Origin: Symbiodinium natans
Lineage: Eukaryota; Sar; Dinophyceae; Suessiales; Symbiodiniaceae
Assembly: GCA_905221605.1 (NCBI GenBank)
Contig: CAJNDS010002645.1
Location: 1 to 64,000 of the forward strand
Length of the DNA stretch: 64,000 nt
Direction: 5' to 3'
A program made the position numbers and the translations under genes. How positions within the stretch are numbered: position 1 is the stretch's first letter; each line of letters starts with the position of its first letter. The notes beneath the pieces were generated by a model. That model did not search any database and was not told the origin of the DNA. It saw nothing but the letters and a program-made list of their open reading frames with translations. Of this stretch, positions 35,445 to 47,789 are shown piece by piece.

Positions 35445-38400
35445 TCACATGTTCGAAGCAAACACATTGCCTGTGTCGCCGCCGTCGCCGTCGCTGCCGT
35501 CATTCGTTTCCTTCAAACCCCCAAGGAAGTCTGTCTTGGGCTTCGGGCTGTAGGGGACAGGTTTGGGGGCTTCGGGTTTAAGGTGTCCAGGGTTTTGGAT
35601 CAGGACTTGAGGGCGGCAGGAATGCTGAGTTGGCTCTAACTTAGATCTCATGTGAGTGTTTCTGCTGGGGCTTCCAAGGCAGGGAGGGCTTCAGGGGGTC
35701 CTCCAGCAAGCTGGCCAGTCCCCCAAACTGAGGGTTCCAGGTTTACGGGTTACCGTTCAGCTGCTCTGCGGCGTCTTTTTCCGCGACCCTTACAAAATCC
35801 AGCAAAACAAAACCAGGGGCCTGAAATCACCCACGCCCTAAACTCGAGCATCCCAAGCCCCCAAGCCACGCGGGCCTGGCACATGTTGATGGAGATTCCC
35901 ACATCAGCGCATTTGGCATCGCATTCTTGCCACAGCGCGACCTCGCTTGAGCCATCGGCCCCGCCCCCAGCCCCCTGAGACCCTTCGAACTTTCTAGATT
36001 CTCGGAGCGGAGTCGAAACAGCGGCATGCCTCCAGCCAACCCGGCGTGCGCTGGCCGCTGGCGTTTCAATCACACTGGGTTAGAGGAGCCCGGAAACTGA
36101 CAGCAGAGGGCGAGAAGCTGTAGCAAGCTGTGAAGGTGGACTGTATGTCACGAGAAGCGGAAGAACGCTCCGTGTGCTCTCGCGATCGTTCAGTTCCTCA
36201 CACCTCTCCAGCAGCCCCCCCGCAGTCCGAGACCTTTATAAAGCCCGAACAGCGTCAGGTGGTATTCTTATTTATGGCGTGCTGAGCGCCGAGCAGAGCC
36301 ATCCTTTTCGTTCTGCGCTTGGTAGAAGTCGCAGCACTTCTTCTCCATGATACCTGACAACAAGGCTCTCGACTCAGCCAATTTCAATGGTGTGTGGAGG
36401 TGGGGCTGAGTGGGGGCACAGAAGGCCATAAAGGCTTATACGCCCCCTTCTGCTATACTGCACAAGGGCCCAAAGAATGCAAGACCACGACGCATTCGTT
36501 GCAAGTGTCATAGACAGTAATATGCGATTCGCGGACAGTCCTCCTGCTGCCTCTTCGGTTGCTTGGCTTTGCCGCTCGCTGTTTTTGCTCACTCCAATTA
36601 CCCATCGAACTCCGGGTTTTGTCAGTTGAGTCGCTTGACTGCATCAGAGGAGTATTGACCTTCGAGCTGCTCGGTGTATTCGGCGATCTGAGAGGTAGCT
36701 TCTTGCTTGGAGTACTGCTGTATAATTATGAAGTAGTTTGCTCGAGGTAACATCCGACATTCTTTTGCATGTCTCTGCCACATCGTACGCCAAGCGTGCT
36801 CCGAATCATATGCCTGCATCGGCGCATTTCTTTGCTCTATACTTGATCTTTCCAAAACAGACGGCGCCGTCTCTGCTTTGTACTCCTTGGCGAGCTGTGC
36901 CTGTTACGTACCTGCCCCGCTGCCCCGGCATCGAGCGATTCAAGCACCAACAAGTGGCCAATAGTTCGAGCGATGGAATTGCGAAAATTTTGGCGACGAC
37001 GACTATATCGCTTGGCCGCACGGGTGCCTCCGAAACTGCAGATACCGCAGGTTACCTCGCGGTTCGAACCCCATAGTGTGCCACACTGCCGCACGTTGAC
37101 AAAGGGAGTTCTGGAGGCAAGTACGAATTCCAACTGCTTAGCCCTGGGTCAGAAACTTACCTTCTGATATCTGCCTCGAAACATCTCTAAACTTTTCCAT
37201 AAGCCTGAGACCTGAATCCCCAGCGCCATGCCTTTGTTCATCCAAGGCACAGCCCCAGAAGCCAATGACTCCCTTGACTTCTGGCCGAGTTAGGTGTGTA
37301 TGATCGTGTAGGCTCTAAATGGCTTCTAGGCCGAGTGTCCTTGGGGTTTCGGGGGATCGCCGTACAAGTTGGATTGCTCTAGTTTTCGAGGTTCAGACGA
37401 ATGCAATGCTTCTCAGCAAATCACGAATGCTAACCGTTTTCTAAATTCGCCTCGGCTTCCTGCCGAGAAGCATTTGGAACAAGCAGACACGGATCCGGTC
37501 TCCTTCTCCCTAACCCAACGCTTCCCCCCAGACCAAATTTTGTGACGCACCCCCCCCCCCGCCCGCCCTGTGGGACCCCCCTGGGACCCCTGTTCCCTCT
37601 GCAAGGCACGAATACTAACCATTTCTACGCAACTAGAACCTTGAGAGGCATGAGGTAATGGGTGAGGAAAACGAAGTACACAATGCTCACTGCCTAGCCA
37701 CCCGCTTGTCTCACACCCCTTGCCTTCTCATGCTTTCCCTTGCGGGCTTAAAGCCACGTCAACTGTGCCGCAAGTGGAAAGGCTTTATACCCCTGGTCCA
37801 GCAGAAAGCCCAACTGTTTCCTCACACACTCCCGAAACGACCTCGAAACTCTTTGGGGGAAAGCGTTTTCGGCATTCAGACCAACCCGAAAGCCCTCTGC
37901 CCCAATCTGCTCCCACGTTCAACCAACCAAAGCCTCACAACGCCCACAGCTATATACGGTTATACCGTTATACCCACGCAGTCGTAACCCTTCAACATCC
38001 ACCATAAATGCCAAAAAAGGCACGTCGCAGAACTGCGGAAGCGTGCTCTCATTGGAATAGAGGCCTGGGCTGCGTTGAGACAGCTTCGGGCTTGGGCTTC
38101 CGAGCCTCTTGGTCGGAAGAGGCTTGTACTTCTGCTGTCAGTCTGTGCAAGCCTCCATTAATGACAAAGCCTGTTGCGTTGGGGTTCTCGAGACGTGCCG
38201 TGCGTCCGCATGCGCCCACGGGGCATTGTAGTGGGACTGGGCTTCATGTTGTGCTCGAACACGCTGTGCCGTCGTGACTGGTGTTTGATGGCTGGGCTTG
38301 CATTTTGCCTTGTGCTCTCCCTGACACATAGGTCCCGCTCGCAGGCCTCGTTGCATTGGGTTGTCGACGCCGCCATGCTGAGAGTGCGATGCGAAACAGA

Positions 38401-41400
38401 ACCTGGGTTCATGCCAACCCAAAACTGGTTTATCTGGTGGCGTTTACGTCAACAGTGGGCCGGCGCGCCTCAGTGCAAGTTCGAAGCGTTCGTGTTTGCA
38501 CGCTGGTGGAGTTGCCGGCTTGGACGAGTTCAAGGTTGTAGCCTAGACCCCCAGCAATCTTACAACCACTAGCCCCCGCGATCCCTTTGCCCCCCCCCCC
38601 CACTCCCCCACCTGTAAGATCTGTAAGCCACACCAAGAACCCATAATCCCCCCAGTCAAGAATTGAATTCCCGAACCCGAAGCATCTGCACTCTGCTGCC
38701 GTTTTGCGATGGGGACAGAAGGCTCTTGGCGGTTCTGTTTTCGAACTGCAAGAGACCAAGCAGGCTTGGAAGGGAAAGGCCTATAAGCTAGGGCTTAGGA
38801 TTCCGGGTGGTCTGAGCTGCCACCGGGATGCTAACGTCGGGGAAGGTGGTCGACAGGCAGGTCTGCACAAATTCGCCACACTGGACAGGAACAGGGAGTG
38901 AGGTTCGGGGAAGGGCCGGCGCATGAGCGACACAAGCGCAGGCTCTGTCGATGGGGTGTCAACTGTGTCAAACCTCAACCTCTTACTAACAAAATCTCAA
39001 CTCCTCAGCCGTTTAGACCCGAGCCTGCCAGTGGCTCGAAGAGTCCGAGGCCCCAGGTTGCCGAGCGTATGTTGATTGTAGTGGGCTTCCAATTCTTATC
39101 GAGGTTCGGATTCAGGAGCACGATGCTGCAGTGCTACATGGACCCTACAAACCGACGATGCAACAACCCTAAAGCCATCTAAAGCCACACAGCCGAAGCC
39201 CAACAGCCTGAGGGCCGATGCAATGCCTAAAACTCTGATCAAACGCAGTAAAAGTGGCCTCAACCCTTACAATCCTTGAATTCTCCCTCGAGCCTCGTCC
39301 ACTTCCTCCACTTCCTGCGTTTCACCATGTTTCATCACTTGGGCGTTGTCTGATAGGGCTGTTGCAGAGCCTATACGGGTCTTGAGACAGGCATTACGGT
39401 ATCAGGTCGGGTAATGCTCTGGAGGTGTCGGGGACTATCGGAGTCCTGACTTGGTTCAGGGGGGGGTGGTGGAAACCTAGGGGTGCCCCCAGACGAAGGC
39501 TAGGAATCCTGAAAATGCTCCGAAATAACATGTTGAGGGCTTCTTGCTGGAGTCCTGCGAAGTCGTTGTAGTAGTAGTAACCTGCTCTCCGTCACTTGGG
39601 CGTTGAGGGTTCCGAAAGGGTTTCGGCACTTCCGGCATTTGCGATTCGCAAACAAGACTTGAAAAAGGCATCGCCGTATCAAGTCAGGCTCCAAGGTGTT
39701 AGAGCCCGTCTGGCAGGGGGGGAAGGGCTTGAGGGCGGTCGACAGGAGTTACTTAGTTCATCTCAGAGACTCAGTAGTGCTTTGCAGGGGCAGGGGGGGG
39801 GGGGCGCTCCCCAAGACCCAGCTATTCTGCAAGACAAGGGGCCTGAAATCACCCACGCCCTAACCTCCAACATCCCGAGCCCCCAGGCCAGTCTTGCCTT
39901 GCACATGTTGATGGAGATTCCCGCGTCAGTGCACTTGGCATCAATGTCTTGCCACCACGCGACCTCGGTGAGCAGGGGCTGGAAAGGCGGTTTCAGGCGT
40001 TCAGGGCTTTCGACTTCTCTGGATCTGGGAGTCGATTGTACGGGGAACGGCCCGGGGTTCGAGGAAAAGCTGTTACTGGGTGCACAGCTGTATAGAGTTT
40101 CGACTTGCAGGTTTCGGGAGCTTTTCGGTGTACTTGTAGGACACTTGCTTCGCAAGCTCTCGCGAATAGGGCTCCAGTCTTTCCAGCGGCCCCGCAGTCT
40201 GGGTGCAGGTGCCGAGCCCTTCAAAGCAACCGAGTCAGGTGGTTTCTGTGGCGTGCTGAGCCCCGAGCAGAGTCCTCCTTTTCGTTCTGCGCTTGGTAGA
40301 AGTCGCAGCACTTCTTCTCCATTATACCTGATCGACTCAGCCAATGGTGCGTAGTGGGGCTGAGTTGGGGGGGGCACAGGAGAAGGTCATGGAGGCTGAT
40401 AAACCCCTTTTTGCTCTAGCGCAGAAGAGACCAGAGAATGCAAGACCACGACGAGCACGTGGCGAGTGTCACAGACCGTTCTGCACGGCCCCCAGAGGCG
40501 ACCGTACATGCCAAAAGGAGTTCTGGCTGAACAGCCCCCCTCAGAAACTTACATTCTGGCAGCTGTAAGCCTGGGACCTGAATCCCCCCAGCGCCATGCC
40601 TCTGCTCATCCAAGGCACAGCCCCAGAAGCCAATGAGTCCCTGACTTCTAGCCGAGTTAGGCGTAGGATCGTGCAGGCTTTAACTGGCTGTAAGGCTTTG
40701 TGTGCTTTGGGTTTCGGGCTTCTCAGCAAAGCACGAATACTAGCTATATAACCGTGAGAGCCATGAGGAAATGGGCAAAGGTTTCTACCCCGGGTCCAGC
40801 AGAAAGCCCGACTGCTTTTCTCAAAGGCCCCCGAAACGACCTCGACACTCTTTGGGAAAAGAGTCTAGGCATTTAGACAAATACGGAATTCCCGTCTCCT
40901 GTGCAAACTGCCCCGTGTCAAACCAACCAAAGCCTCACAACGCCCACAACTATATACAGATGTACACAGATGTATCCGTACGCTTCCAACCCCCTTCAAC
41001 ATCCACCATAAATGCCAAACAAGCCACGTCGCAGAACTGAGGAATCGTGTCCTCATTGGAATAGAGGCCTGGGCTGCGTTGAGACAGGAGGTCTTCGGGT
41101 TTGGGGGTTTGGGCTTTAGAGCGACTCTCTTAATCGTGTTGATGGCTTTAGGTTTGGGAGGCATTGGGCTTCCGAGCCTCTTGGTCGGAAGGGCTTGCGG
41201 CTTGTGCTTCGGCTGTCAAGTCTGCGCGAGCCTCCATTCATCACTGACACTCTTGCATTGGGCTTCTCGAACCGTGCACGTAGTGGGACGGGCGCGTTTG
41301 GCATGTCGCGCCCCGCCCTCTGCCAGTACGGCGCGAAAGCACTGCGCCGTCGTGACTGGTGTTTGATGGCTGGGCTGGCGTGTTGCCTTATGCTCTCCCT

Positions 41401-44400
41401 GACACATAGGTCCCGCACGGAAGCTGGGAAGCCTCTCCTGTATTCTTGTATCGCAGGCCTCCTGGCATTCGGTTGTCTTTCTGATCGTGCGATTGAAAAC
41501 GGCACCTGGGTTCTAGGCTCCCGCTGGAGCTGGCAAGCTCAAAAATGCTCTGTTTCACATTTGGGCCACGCCGCGTCACGGTCATGCCGGGTCACGGTGG
41601 GGCCGCTGCGCCTCAGTGCAAGCGGCCTTGGGGCATCTCACACCATAACCCCACGCCACTTTTGGGAGCGACCGTGTTGGCACGCTGGCGAAGTTGCTGG
41701 CTTGGACGAGCAAGCCCTGCAACCTGGACCCCCAACAATCTTACAACGACAAAAGGCCCCCACTGAAACCTTCTCCAGCCCTTTGCCCCACCTGTTTGAT
41801 CTCTAAGCCTCTGCAAGAATCCAGAATGCCTGGTCAACAGTCAAGAGTTCCCGCACTCAGCCGCTGTCCCCATCGGTTTCTGTTTTTCGGACTTCAAATA
41901 AACCTTCTAAGCTTAGGTTTTAGGAATACGGGTGCTCTGAACTGCCGCTGGGATGCTAAAGTCGGGGAATGTGGTCGCCAGACAGGTCTCCACAAATTCG
42001 CCGCACTGGACAGGGGCAGGGGGGGCGTCACCCAGAGTACCCAGCTTTGGGGTTATTTCTTTCGGAGACAGGGCCGACACAGAAGCGACACAAGCATAGG
42101 CGTCAAATGTCTAAGACCTCAACCTCTTGCGCCTTAGATCTCCAACAAAATCCCAACAGCTCAGCTGCTTAGACCCGAGCCTGCCAGTGGCTGGAAGAGT
42201 CCGAGGGCCCCAGGTTTGTTGAGCGTGTGTTGAATTTGGTGCTACACGGACTCACCTCTAGAAGAATTCAGGCCCCTCAGCCGAGGCTTCAACAGCCCCA
42301 AAGCCATCTAAAGCCCTAAGCCCCAGAGCCGAATAAGGAAGCTTCCCCCGAAGCCCCAACAGTCTGAGTGCCGACGCAACGCCCAAACTCTTGTTCAAAC
42401 GCGCCTCAACCCTACAATCCTTAAATCCCCCCCGAGCCTCGTCCACTTCCCCCACTTCCTGCTTTCCGTCACTTGGGCGTTGAGGGTTCCGGCAGGGTTT
42501 CAGCACTGCCGGCATTTGCGAAAGCCCAAACAACACTTTAAAAAGGCATCGCGCTATCAGGTAAGGCTCCAAGCTGTTTGGCGGAGGCCGCTTAGCAGAG
42601 GCCGCTTGGGAGGGGGGAGGGGGGGAAGCGCGCGGAGAGCGTTTGCAAGGGAATGAGGGCGCACCCAACGGAACCTTGGGGTCCCCGAATCCTGGCGATG
42701 CTTTCTTCTTGAGGGCTTCTGGGGTCTTGCTGGAGTCCTGCGAAGTCGTAGTGGATGTGATTGGAGTCGTGCTGGCGTCAATGATTGCCGTCAGAAAAGA
42801 ACTTGGACCCGACTGCCAGCAACCCATCTGCCATGTCTCGTTGTGGAGCAAGGTCCCTGAGCACTCTGAGTCGCCGTAAATCCTGACAATTGCTGAAGTG
42901 AGATCCTCGCTGACCTCTTTCGTGTTCCATACCTGCGCGCCCTCCCACTGATAGGGCGAGCAAGCACCCATGTTCGGATCCATGAGGTTGGCATAGGTGT
43001 GCTGCCCTTCGGTGCAGTTCGGGAAATAATTTGCATCGAAGTAGAAACTGTAGAGCTGATAGGTATGGTTGTCAGAACGCTGGCGAGCTGGCGGGACCCA
43101 GCGGAGCCCGTAATAGTCGGTCAGCGCCGACGTCGTAGTCGTTGATGTGCTAACAACGATTTGGCGCAGCCAAGAATTTGGACCCTCCTGGTAGCAACCC
43201 ATCAGCCATGTCTCGCTGTCGAGCAAGGTCCCTGAGCACGCTGAGTCGTTGTAGATCTTGATGATCGCCGAAGTGAGGTCGTCGCTGACCTCCTTTCTGT
43301 GCCAAACCTTCGCACCGTTCCACTGGTAGTCCCAGCAAGCACCCATGGCAGGGTCCATGAGGCCGGAATAGGTGTGCTGTCCTTCGGTGCAGTTCGGGAA
43401 AAAGTTTGCATCGAAGTGGAAGTTGTAGAGCTGATAGGTATGACCCTCTGAGCGCTGGCCAGCTGGCGGGACCCATCGGTGGCCGTGATAGTCGGTCACC
43501 GCCGACGTCGTAGTCGTTGATGTGCTAACAACGATTTGGCGCAGCCAGGAATTTGGACCCTCCTGGTAGCAACCCATCAGCCATGTCTCGCTGTCGAGCA
43601 AGGTCCCTGAGCACGCTGAGTCGTTGTAGATCTTGATGATCGCCGAAGTGAGGTCGTCGCTGACCTCCTTTTTGTGCCAAACCTTCGCACCGTTCCACTG
43701 GTAGTCCCAGCAAGCACCCATGGCAGGGTCCATGAGGCCGGAATAGGTGTGCTGTCCTTCGGTGCAGTTCGGGAAAAAGTTTGCATCGAAGTGGAAGTTG
43801 TAGAGCTGATAGGTATGACCCTCTGAGCGCTGGCCAGCTGGCGGGACCCATCGGTGGCCGTGATAGTCGGTCACCGCCGACGTAGTAGTCGTTGATGTGC
43901 TAACAACGATTTGGCGCAGCCAGGAATTTGGACCCTCCTGGTAGCAACCCATCAGCCATGTCTCGCTGTCGAGCAAGGTCCCTGAGCACGCTGAGTCGTT
44001 GTAGATCTTGATGATCGCCGAAGTGAGGTCGTCGCTGACCTCCTTTTTGTGCCAAACCTTCGCACCGTTCCACTGGTAGTCCCAGCAAGCACCCATGGCA
44101 GGGTCCATGAGGCCAGAATAGGTGTGCTGCCCTTCGGTGCAGTTCGGGAAAAAGTTTGCATCGAAGTGGAAGTTGTAGAGCTGATAGGTATGACCCTCTG
44201 AACGCTGGCCAGCTGGCGGGACCCATCGGTGGCCGTGATAGTCGGTCACCGCCGACGTCGTACCTGCCGAACTCGTACTTGCCGCAGTCGTAGTCGTTGA
44301 CGTGCTGGCTGACCCGCTGTCAACGATGAGGAGCAGCCAAGAACTGGAGCCCTCCTCGGTACAGCCCATTGTCCATGTCTCGCTGTCGAGCAAGGTCCCC

Positions 44401-45068
44401 GAGCACTCTGGGTCGTTGTAGATCATGATGATCGCCTCCGTGAGGTCGTCGGTCACCAGCTTCTTGTGCCATACCTGCGCACCGTTCCACTGGTAGTCTC
44501 TGCAAACTCCCATTTCAGGGTCAAAGATGTAGAGCTGGGTGTGCTGCCCTTCAGTACAGTTCGGAAAACTATTCGCATCGAAGTGGTAAGTGTAGAGCTG
44601 ATAGGTCTCGGTGTCTGAACGCTGGCCTGGTGGCGGGAACCAGTGGTGCAGCTTCCCTGATGCTGCACTTGTTGCCGGTTCCGTTGTGGAAGTCACCGTT
44701 GTTTGAGTTTGCGTGGTTGTGCTGTAAGATATGATTTCACGTGTCTGGTAAAGCCCTCCGCCTGTGGAATGGCAAGCCACAACGTAGCTGTCGTTCTGGA
44801 TCGGGACCCCAGAGCACTCCTGGTTGTCGTAGCGCAAGGAGTACACCTCCGTGAGGTCACTGCTTAAAGCAGTCATGGTCCATACCGTGTCTTCCCCATC
44901 ACGTTCTCGGATCTCGCAGACATCCACATCACTGATGGTTTCATAGCCATTAGGTTCCGCACAGTTCGCATCAGTGAAGGCTTTGACGTGGACCTGGTAG
45001 TGGTACTGCGCCTGAACGGCCGTCAAGGCCATCCACGCCATCCACGCCTGGCAAAGGCGCAAAGCCAT
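35445..45068 (-). CDS. Multi-exon gene: secreted six-domain Cys-rich, Thr-linked protein with duplicated small exons
   Basis: The start ATG at 45,068 is chosen because it begins a signal peptide (MALRLCQAWMAWMALTAVQA). Exon 1 runs to 42,738 (777 codons), ending TTTSQ before a GA donor (CAG/GACTCC). It encodes six domains of about 100 residues, each with four Cys and joined by Thr/Ser linkers. Later exons, each supported by a second copy, are EVGEVDE (42,438-42,458), CGEFVETCLATTFPD (41,946-42,005), LIGFWGCALDEQR (from 40,640), IMEKKCCDFYQAQNEK (40,278-40,327) and VAWWQDIDAKCTDAGISINM (39,898-39,963). The second set is at 39,555-39,581, 39,294-39,314, 38,821-38,880, to 37,272, 36,304-36,353 and 35,876-35,941. 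An acidic terminal exon (35,445-35,510) ends in a stop. Most introns are phase 0. The domain family is not recognised; role as an extracellular or surface protein is inferred. Confidence 0.65.
35650..42560. repeat. Tandem segmental duplication: copy A about 35.65-39.58 kb, copy B about 39.69-42.56 kb
   Basis: Collinear matches include GCCTGAAATCACCCACGCCC at 35,819 and 39,840, TTTTCGTTCTGCGCTTGGTA at 36,305 and 40,279, GCCATGCCT(T/C)TG(T/C)TCATCCAAG at about 37,225 and 40,594, and GTGACTGGTGTTTGATGGCTGGGCT at about 38,275 and 41,356. Copy A has about 0.6 kb extra at 36,540-37,110, with a minus-strand open frame (AWRTMWQRHAKECRMLPRAN) of unknown origin. Intron sequence has diverged more than the exon patches. 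Confidence 0.8.
42738..45068 (-). CDS. Exon 1 of the six-domain secreted protein
   Basis: Residues 1-20 are a signal peptide. Domain 1 (about 21-105) is the most diverged (AFTDANC, VDVCEI, NQECSG, VVACH). Domains 2-6 each contain FPNCTEGQHT, a middle Cys, Y(N/G)DxxCSG and MGC motifs. Every one of domains 2-6 has an NCT glycosylation sequon at its first Cys. Domains 3-5 are encoded by near-identical 375-bp units. Linkers are STSTTTTSAVT-like. The open frame continues past 42,738 to 42,258, but that tail is Pro/Lys-rich and aligns with intron sequence in the duplicated copy, so I end the exon at the GA donor. Confidence 0.7.
43127..44251 (-). repeat. Three tandem 375-bp units, about 99% identical
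   Basis: The period is exactly 375 bp (125 codons). I see only a handful of differences among the three units (for example CTTTCTGTGCC versus CTTTTTGTGCC, which changes one Lys to Arg). The flanking units, 42,750-43,127 and 44,251-44,680, are clearly diverged. This indicates a very recent expansion or ongoing gene conversion. Confidence 0.9.
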
Positions 45069-45229
45069 GGTCTTGGGCAAATCTGGGCGAGTGGATGCCT
45101 GTCGCACAAGGATGTTGGAGGAGCAACGGGACGAAACTCTGAGCCACAAATGGCTATTAGTGGCGATTAGGGTTTCGCTTGAGGTCACTTGCCGGGCATG
45201 GAACTCCTGAGTAGCACGCAAGATTCCTC

Positions 45230-46720
45230 CGCCCTCTAGGCCCTATAGGTAAAAGTTGGAGCCGTGCGAGCGCGAAAGTGATAAGTCATCTCTCTTTTTC
45301 CATCTGCAAGGGTCTTGGGTGGCTTTTAGCCTCGTCGTCCTCGTGCCGCCATCTTGGCAGCCTGGCCAGGTGTTGACATCTGCTGAACTGCTAATGAAGT
45401 CGCAATGCCATGGAGCTGGCAGTGACTACAGGTTCTGTGCCGCTTCATCTTTAAAAAGTCACTCCAAGATGCAGGACATTGCAACATGGGCTGTGTAAGG
45501 AGTGATCATGACTCTCTGACATGAACAGTAGCCTAGAAGCACCGCTAGAACTTGTGTAAGGCCAGCAGGAGCAGATCCGGCAGCAGTGTGCCTATGCATC
45601 GTCTGCTTCTGGATGTGCATATGTTGAGGCTCGCATCGAAGCTGACATTGGCCTGACAAGAAACCAGTGGACTCAGTGGACAAACAAAAGCATGTCGTTC
45701 CCGCTGTGAGCTTGCGACACTGCATGACACTTGTACATGCGAATGCTAATGCTGATGGCACCAGCGCCTGACCGATTGTTCTAAGCTGGCTCGTCGAATC
45801 CGACGCTCCAGGGCTTGCTGTGCTTCGTCCAGCCGGATCCCTCCTTAGCATCGGCATGTCACAGAGGCAGAGAAAGTAAGTGCTTCGAGGTCTTCCCATT
45901 AAGATCATGCGACAGACTCCCAAGGACTGCAGGCTACAGTAGGCAGGCTAGGGCAAGCACGCTCGGTCGTCCACTGGCCCAAAGTCCTGCAGCGCAGTGT
46001 ATCTGTTCTGGACCCGGCAGACACCCGCCGGACACCCGCCGGCAAAGACATGGCTCAGCCCAGCCTGAAACGGTCGTTCCACGTTTGCGGGCTCAGGTTG
46101 TGGCGCCGTAGCAGCTTGTCCCTCAAAGACCGGAGGTCCTGCAAATGCCATCGCGCTAGGAGCTTTGTGAGCGATAGTGCTTAGGGGATTGGAGTGGGCA
46201 TGAAATGTTTTGCTACTATGCACCGACCCAACTACTCAATGCTGCGCAGATGACTGCATGAACGTGTTCTGGTCAGTGTTATGTGATGGTATGTGGGTTG
46301 CATTGTGGGCAGCAAGGTCCCGATGCATCTGTAACAACTCAACGACTTGCCCGAATGAACTTCGGTTGTTGTGCTTGATGCAGCCGATGCCAATGTGAGT
46401 TGTGAATGTTTATGCCTGCCCGACGTGCCTGGCAGGACATCAATCTGACCTGAACCTCAAACCCGAAACATCCCTAAACCTTCCATTCCTCCTAGAACAG
46501 CTCCTGCTGGTTCTCGCGCAAAGGGTCGGCTGCTTCTGGGGGTGTCCTGCGAGCATCAGATGTGGCATCACGGGAAGTGGCCGGAGGAAGTCTCAGCCAT
46601 CCTTCGATTCCCTGCCTCAAGGATACCAAGATTGCTCAGACTCTATCATGGTCGAAGTGTCGCTCCACACATCGTGGGCTGCATTTCCAAAAGCATTTTT
46701 GAAAGAATGAAAACGAAAAA
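45230..46720. other. 5' flank of the 35-45 kb gene; no firm gene
   Basis: 45,459-45,923 is open on minus and Cys-rich (TTCFCLSTESTGFLSGQCQL). 45,948-46,150 is open on minus (MAFAGPPVFEGQAATAPQPE). Neither has clear splice sites. Any promoter for the gene starting at 45,068 would lie here, but I see no recognisable motif. Confidence 0.25.
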
Positions 46721-47009
46721 GAACCACCTGTGAAGGGTTCCACCGCCTCATCGGTCACAGTATCCCCCCGCCACTCTCATCCAATGGCTGGTCCAAACCT
46801 CCTTCTGAAACCTTCTCTTCACTTCCTCCGGCAAAGGGCGGGAGCCCTTGTGCGGTCGCATGCTGCGGTACGGGAATCGAGACCTGCTTTCTCTTACTTC
46901 CTTTCCTTCCGTCCCTCCCTTCCAAGGAGGGTGAGACAAGCGGTATGGGTCCCTCCGATGTGCCGATGTTCGGTGGAAACCCCTGCAGAGGTCTGCATCC
47001 GGTTGGGTT

Positions 47010-47230
47010 GTGAGCGAATGGAAGGTTGTGCCCTTCTCGTTGCTTCTTTCGTCTTCTTTGTCTTGTTCTTTGCTTTATCGTTCTTGTTCTTTCTTTATTT
47101 CTTTCCTTGTTTCTTGCTTGGGGCCGGTTTCGGGGTCTAAGCTCCGAAGACTGCAAACGCAACTTTCTTTCTTTCTTTCTGCACACCTAACCCCCCTGCA
47201 ACTCTCTCTCTCTCTCTCTCTTCTGTGGGT
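47010..47230. repeat. CT/TTTC-rich low-complexity tract
   Basis: TTTCTTTC and (TC)n runs, including a (CT)n stretch at about 47,203-47,222. Phe/Leu/Ser ORFs through it are artefacts. Confidence 0.85.
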
Positions 47231-47445
47231 GTTTCCGCGAGCTACCTCTCTCTCCCTCTCTTCCCGTTCGCTACTCGGACTAGATTCACTAGATGCCTGG
47301 CGGGACTGTGCCCAACATGACTCGGCAGCAGCGGTAGGAAGGGCGCCCCATGGTCCTGCACTTCGGAAATCGAAGCTTCAGAAGCTGCAGGTGGTTAAAC
47401 GGTTAAACGCAACAAACATGTATAACGGAAAAAACAAATATGCAA

Positions 47446-47560
47446 GGACCTGTTGGGATGTTCTCCCTTATACTAGCAGTCCTTACTCGGAACTATAGTA
47501 CCCCCGATTAGAATCCCTATTAAGGACTGTTAGAATAGGGGGGGAACATCCCAAAGGACC
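47446..47560. mobile_element. MITE-like palindromic element
   Basis: A left arm of 40 bp (47446-47485, GGACCTGTTGGGATGTTCTC...) and a right arm of 40 bp (47521-47560) are imperfect inverted repeats, separated by 35 bp. A further small inverted repeat (AGGACCT...AGGTCCT) lies directly to the right. No coding capacity. A related fragment lies at 48,159-48,215. Confidence 0.6.
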
Positions 47561-47789
47561 TCTTTTAAAGGTCCTGCGCATAACCTGCTGCAGCAGCGAG
47601 GCGGGTGCCAGAGGCCGTCGAAGTGAAAGCCTGCTGCAACTTCAGTGGAGTGGGTCTCACTTCCCCCCACCCCCCTCGCCGCCCCTCGCTGCCCCCGCGT
47701 CACGAAGTCTTATATGTCTACAGCAATTCGCACGTCTCTTCACCCCCTAGGTTCAAAAATTCTAGGTGGGGCAACAATGGGGCGGGGCT

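Noticed and set aside
37050-37085. tRNA T-arm-like GGTTCGAACCCC
   Set aside because: The surrounding bases do not form a T stem or a cloverleaf.
42258-42737. C-terminal tail of the 987-codon ORF as protein
   Set aside because: It is Pro/Lys/Arg-rich and matches intron sequence of duplicate copy A. A GA donor at 42,738 gives a frame-consistent join to the next exon.
47010-47498. 162-codon Phe/Leu/Ser plus ORF
   Set aside because: Low-complexity TTTC/TC sequence, not a membrane protein.
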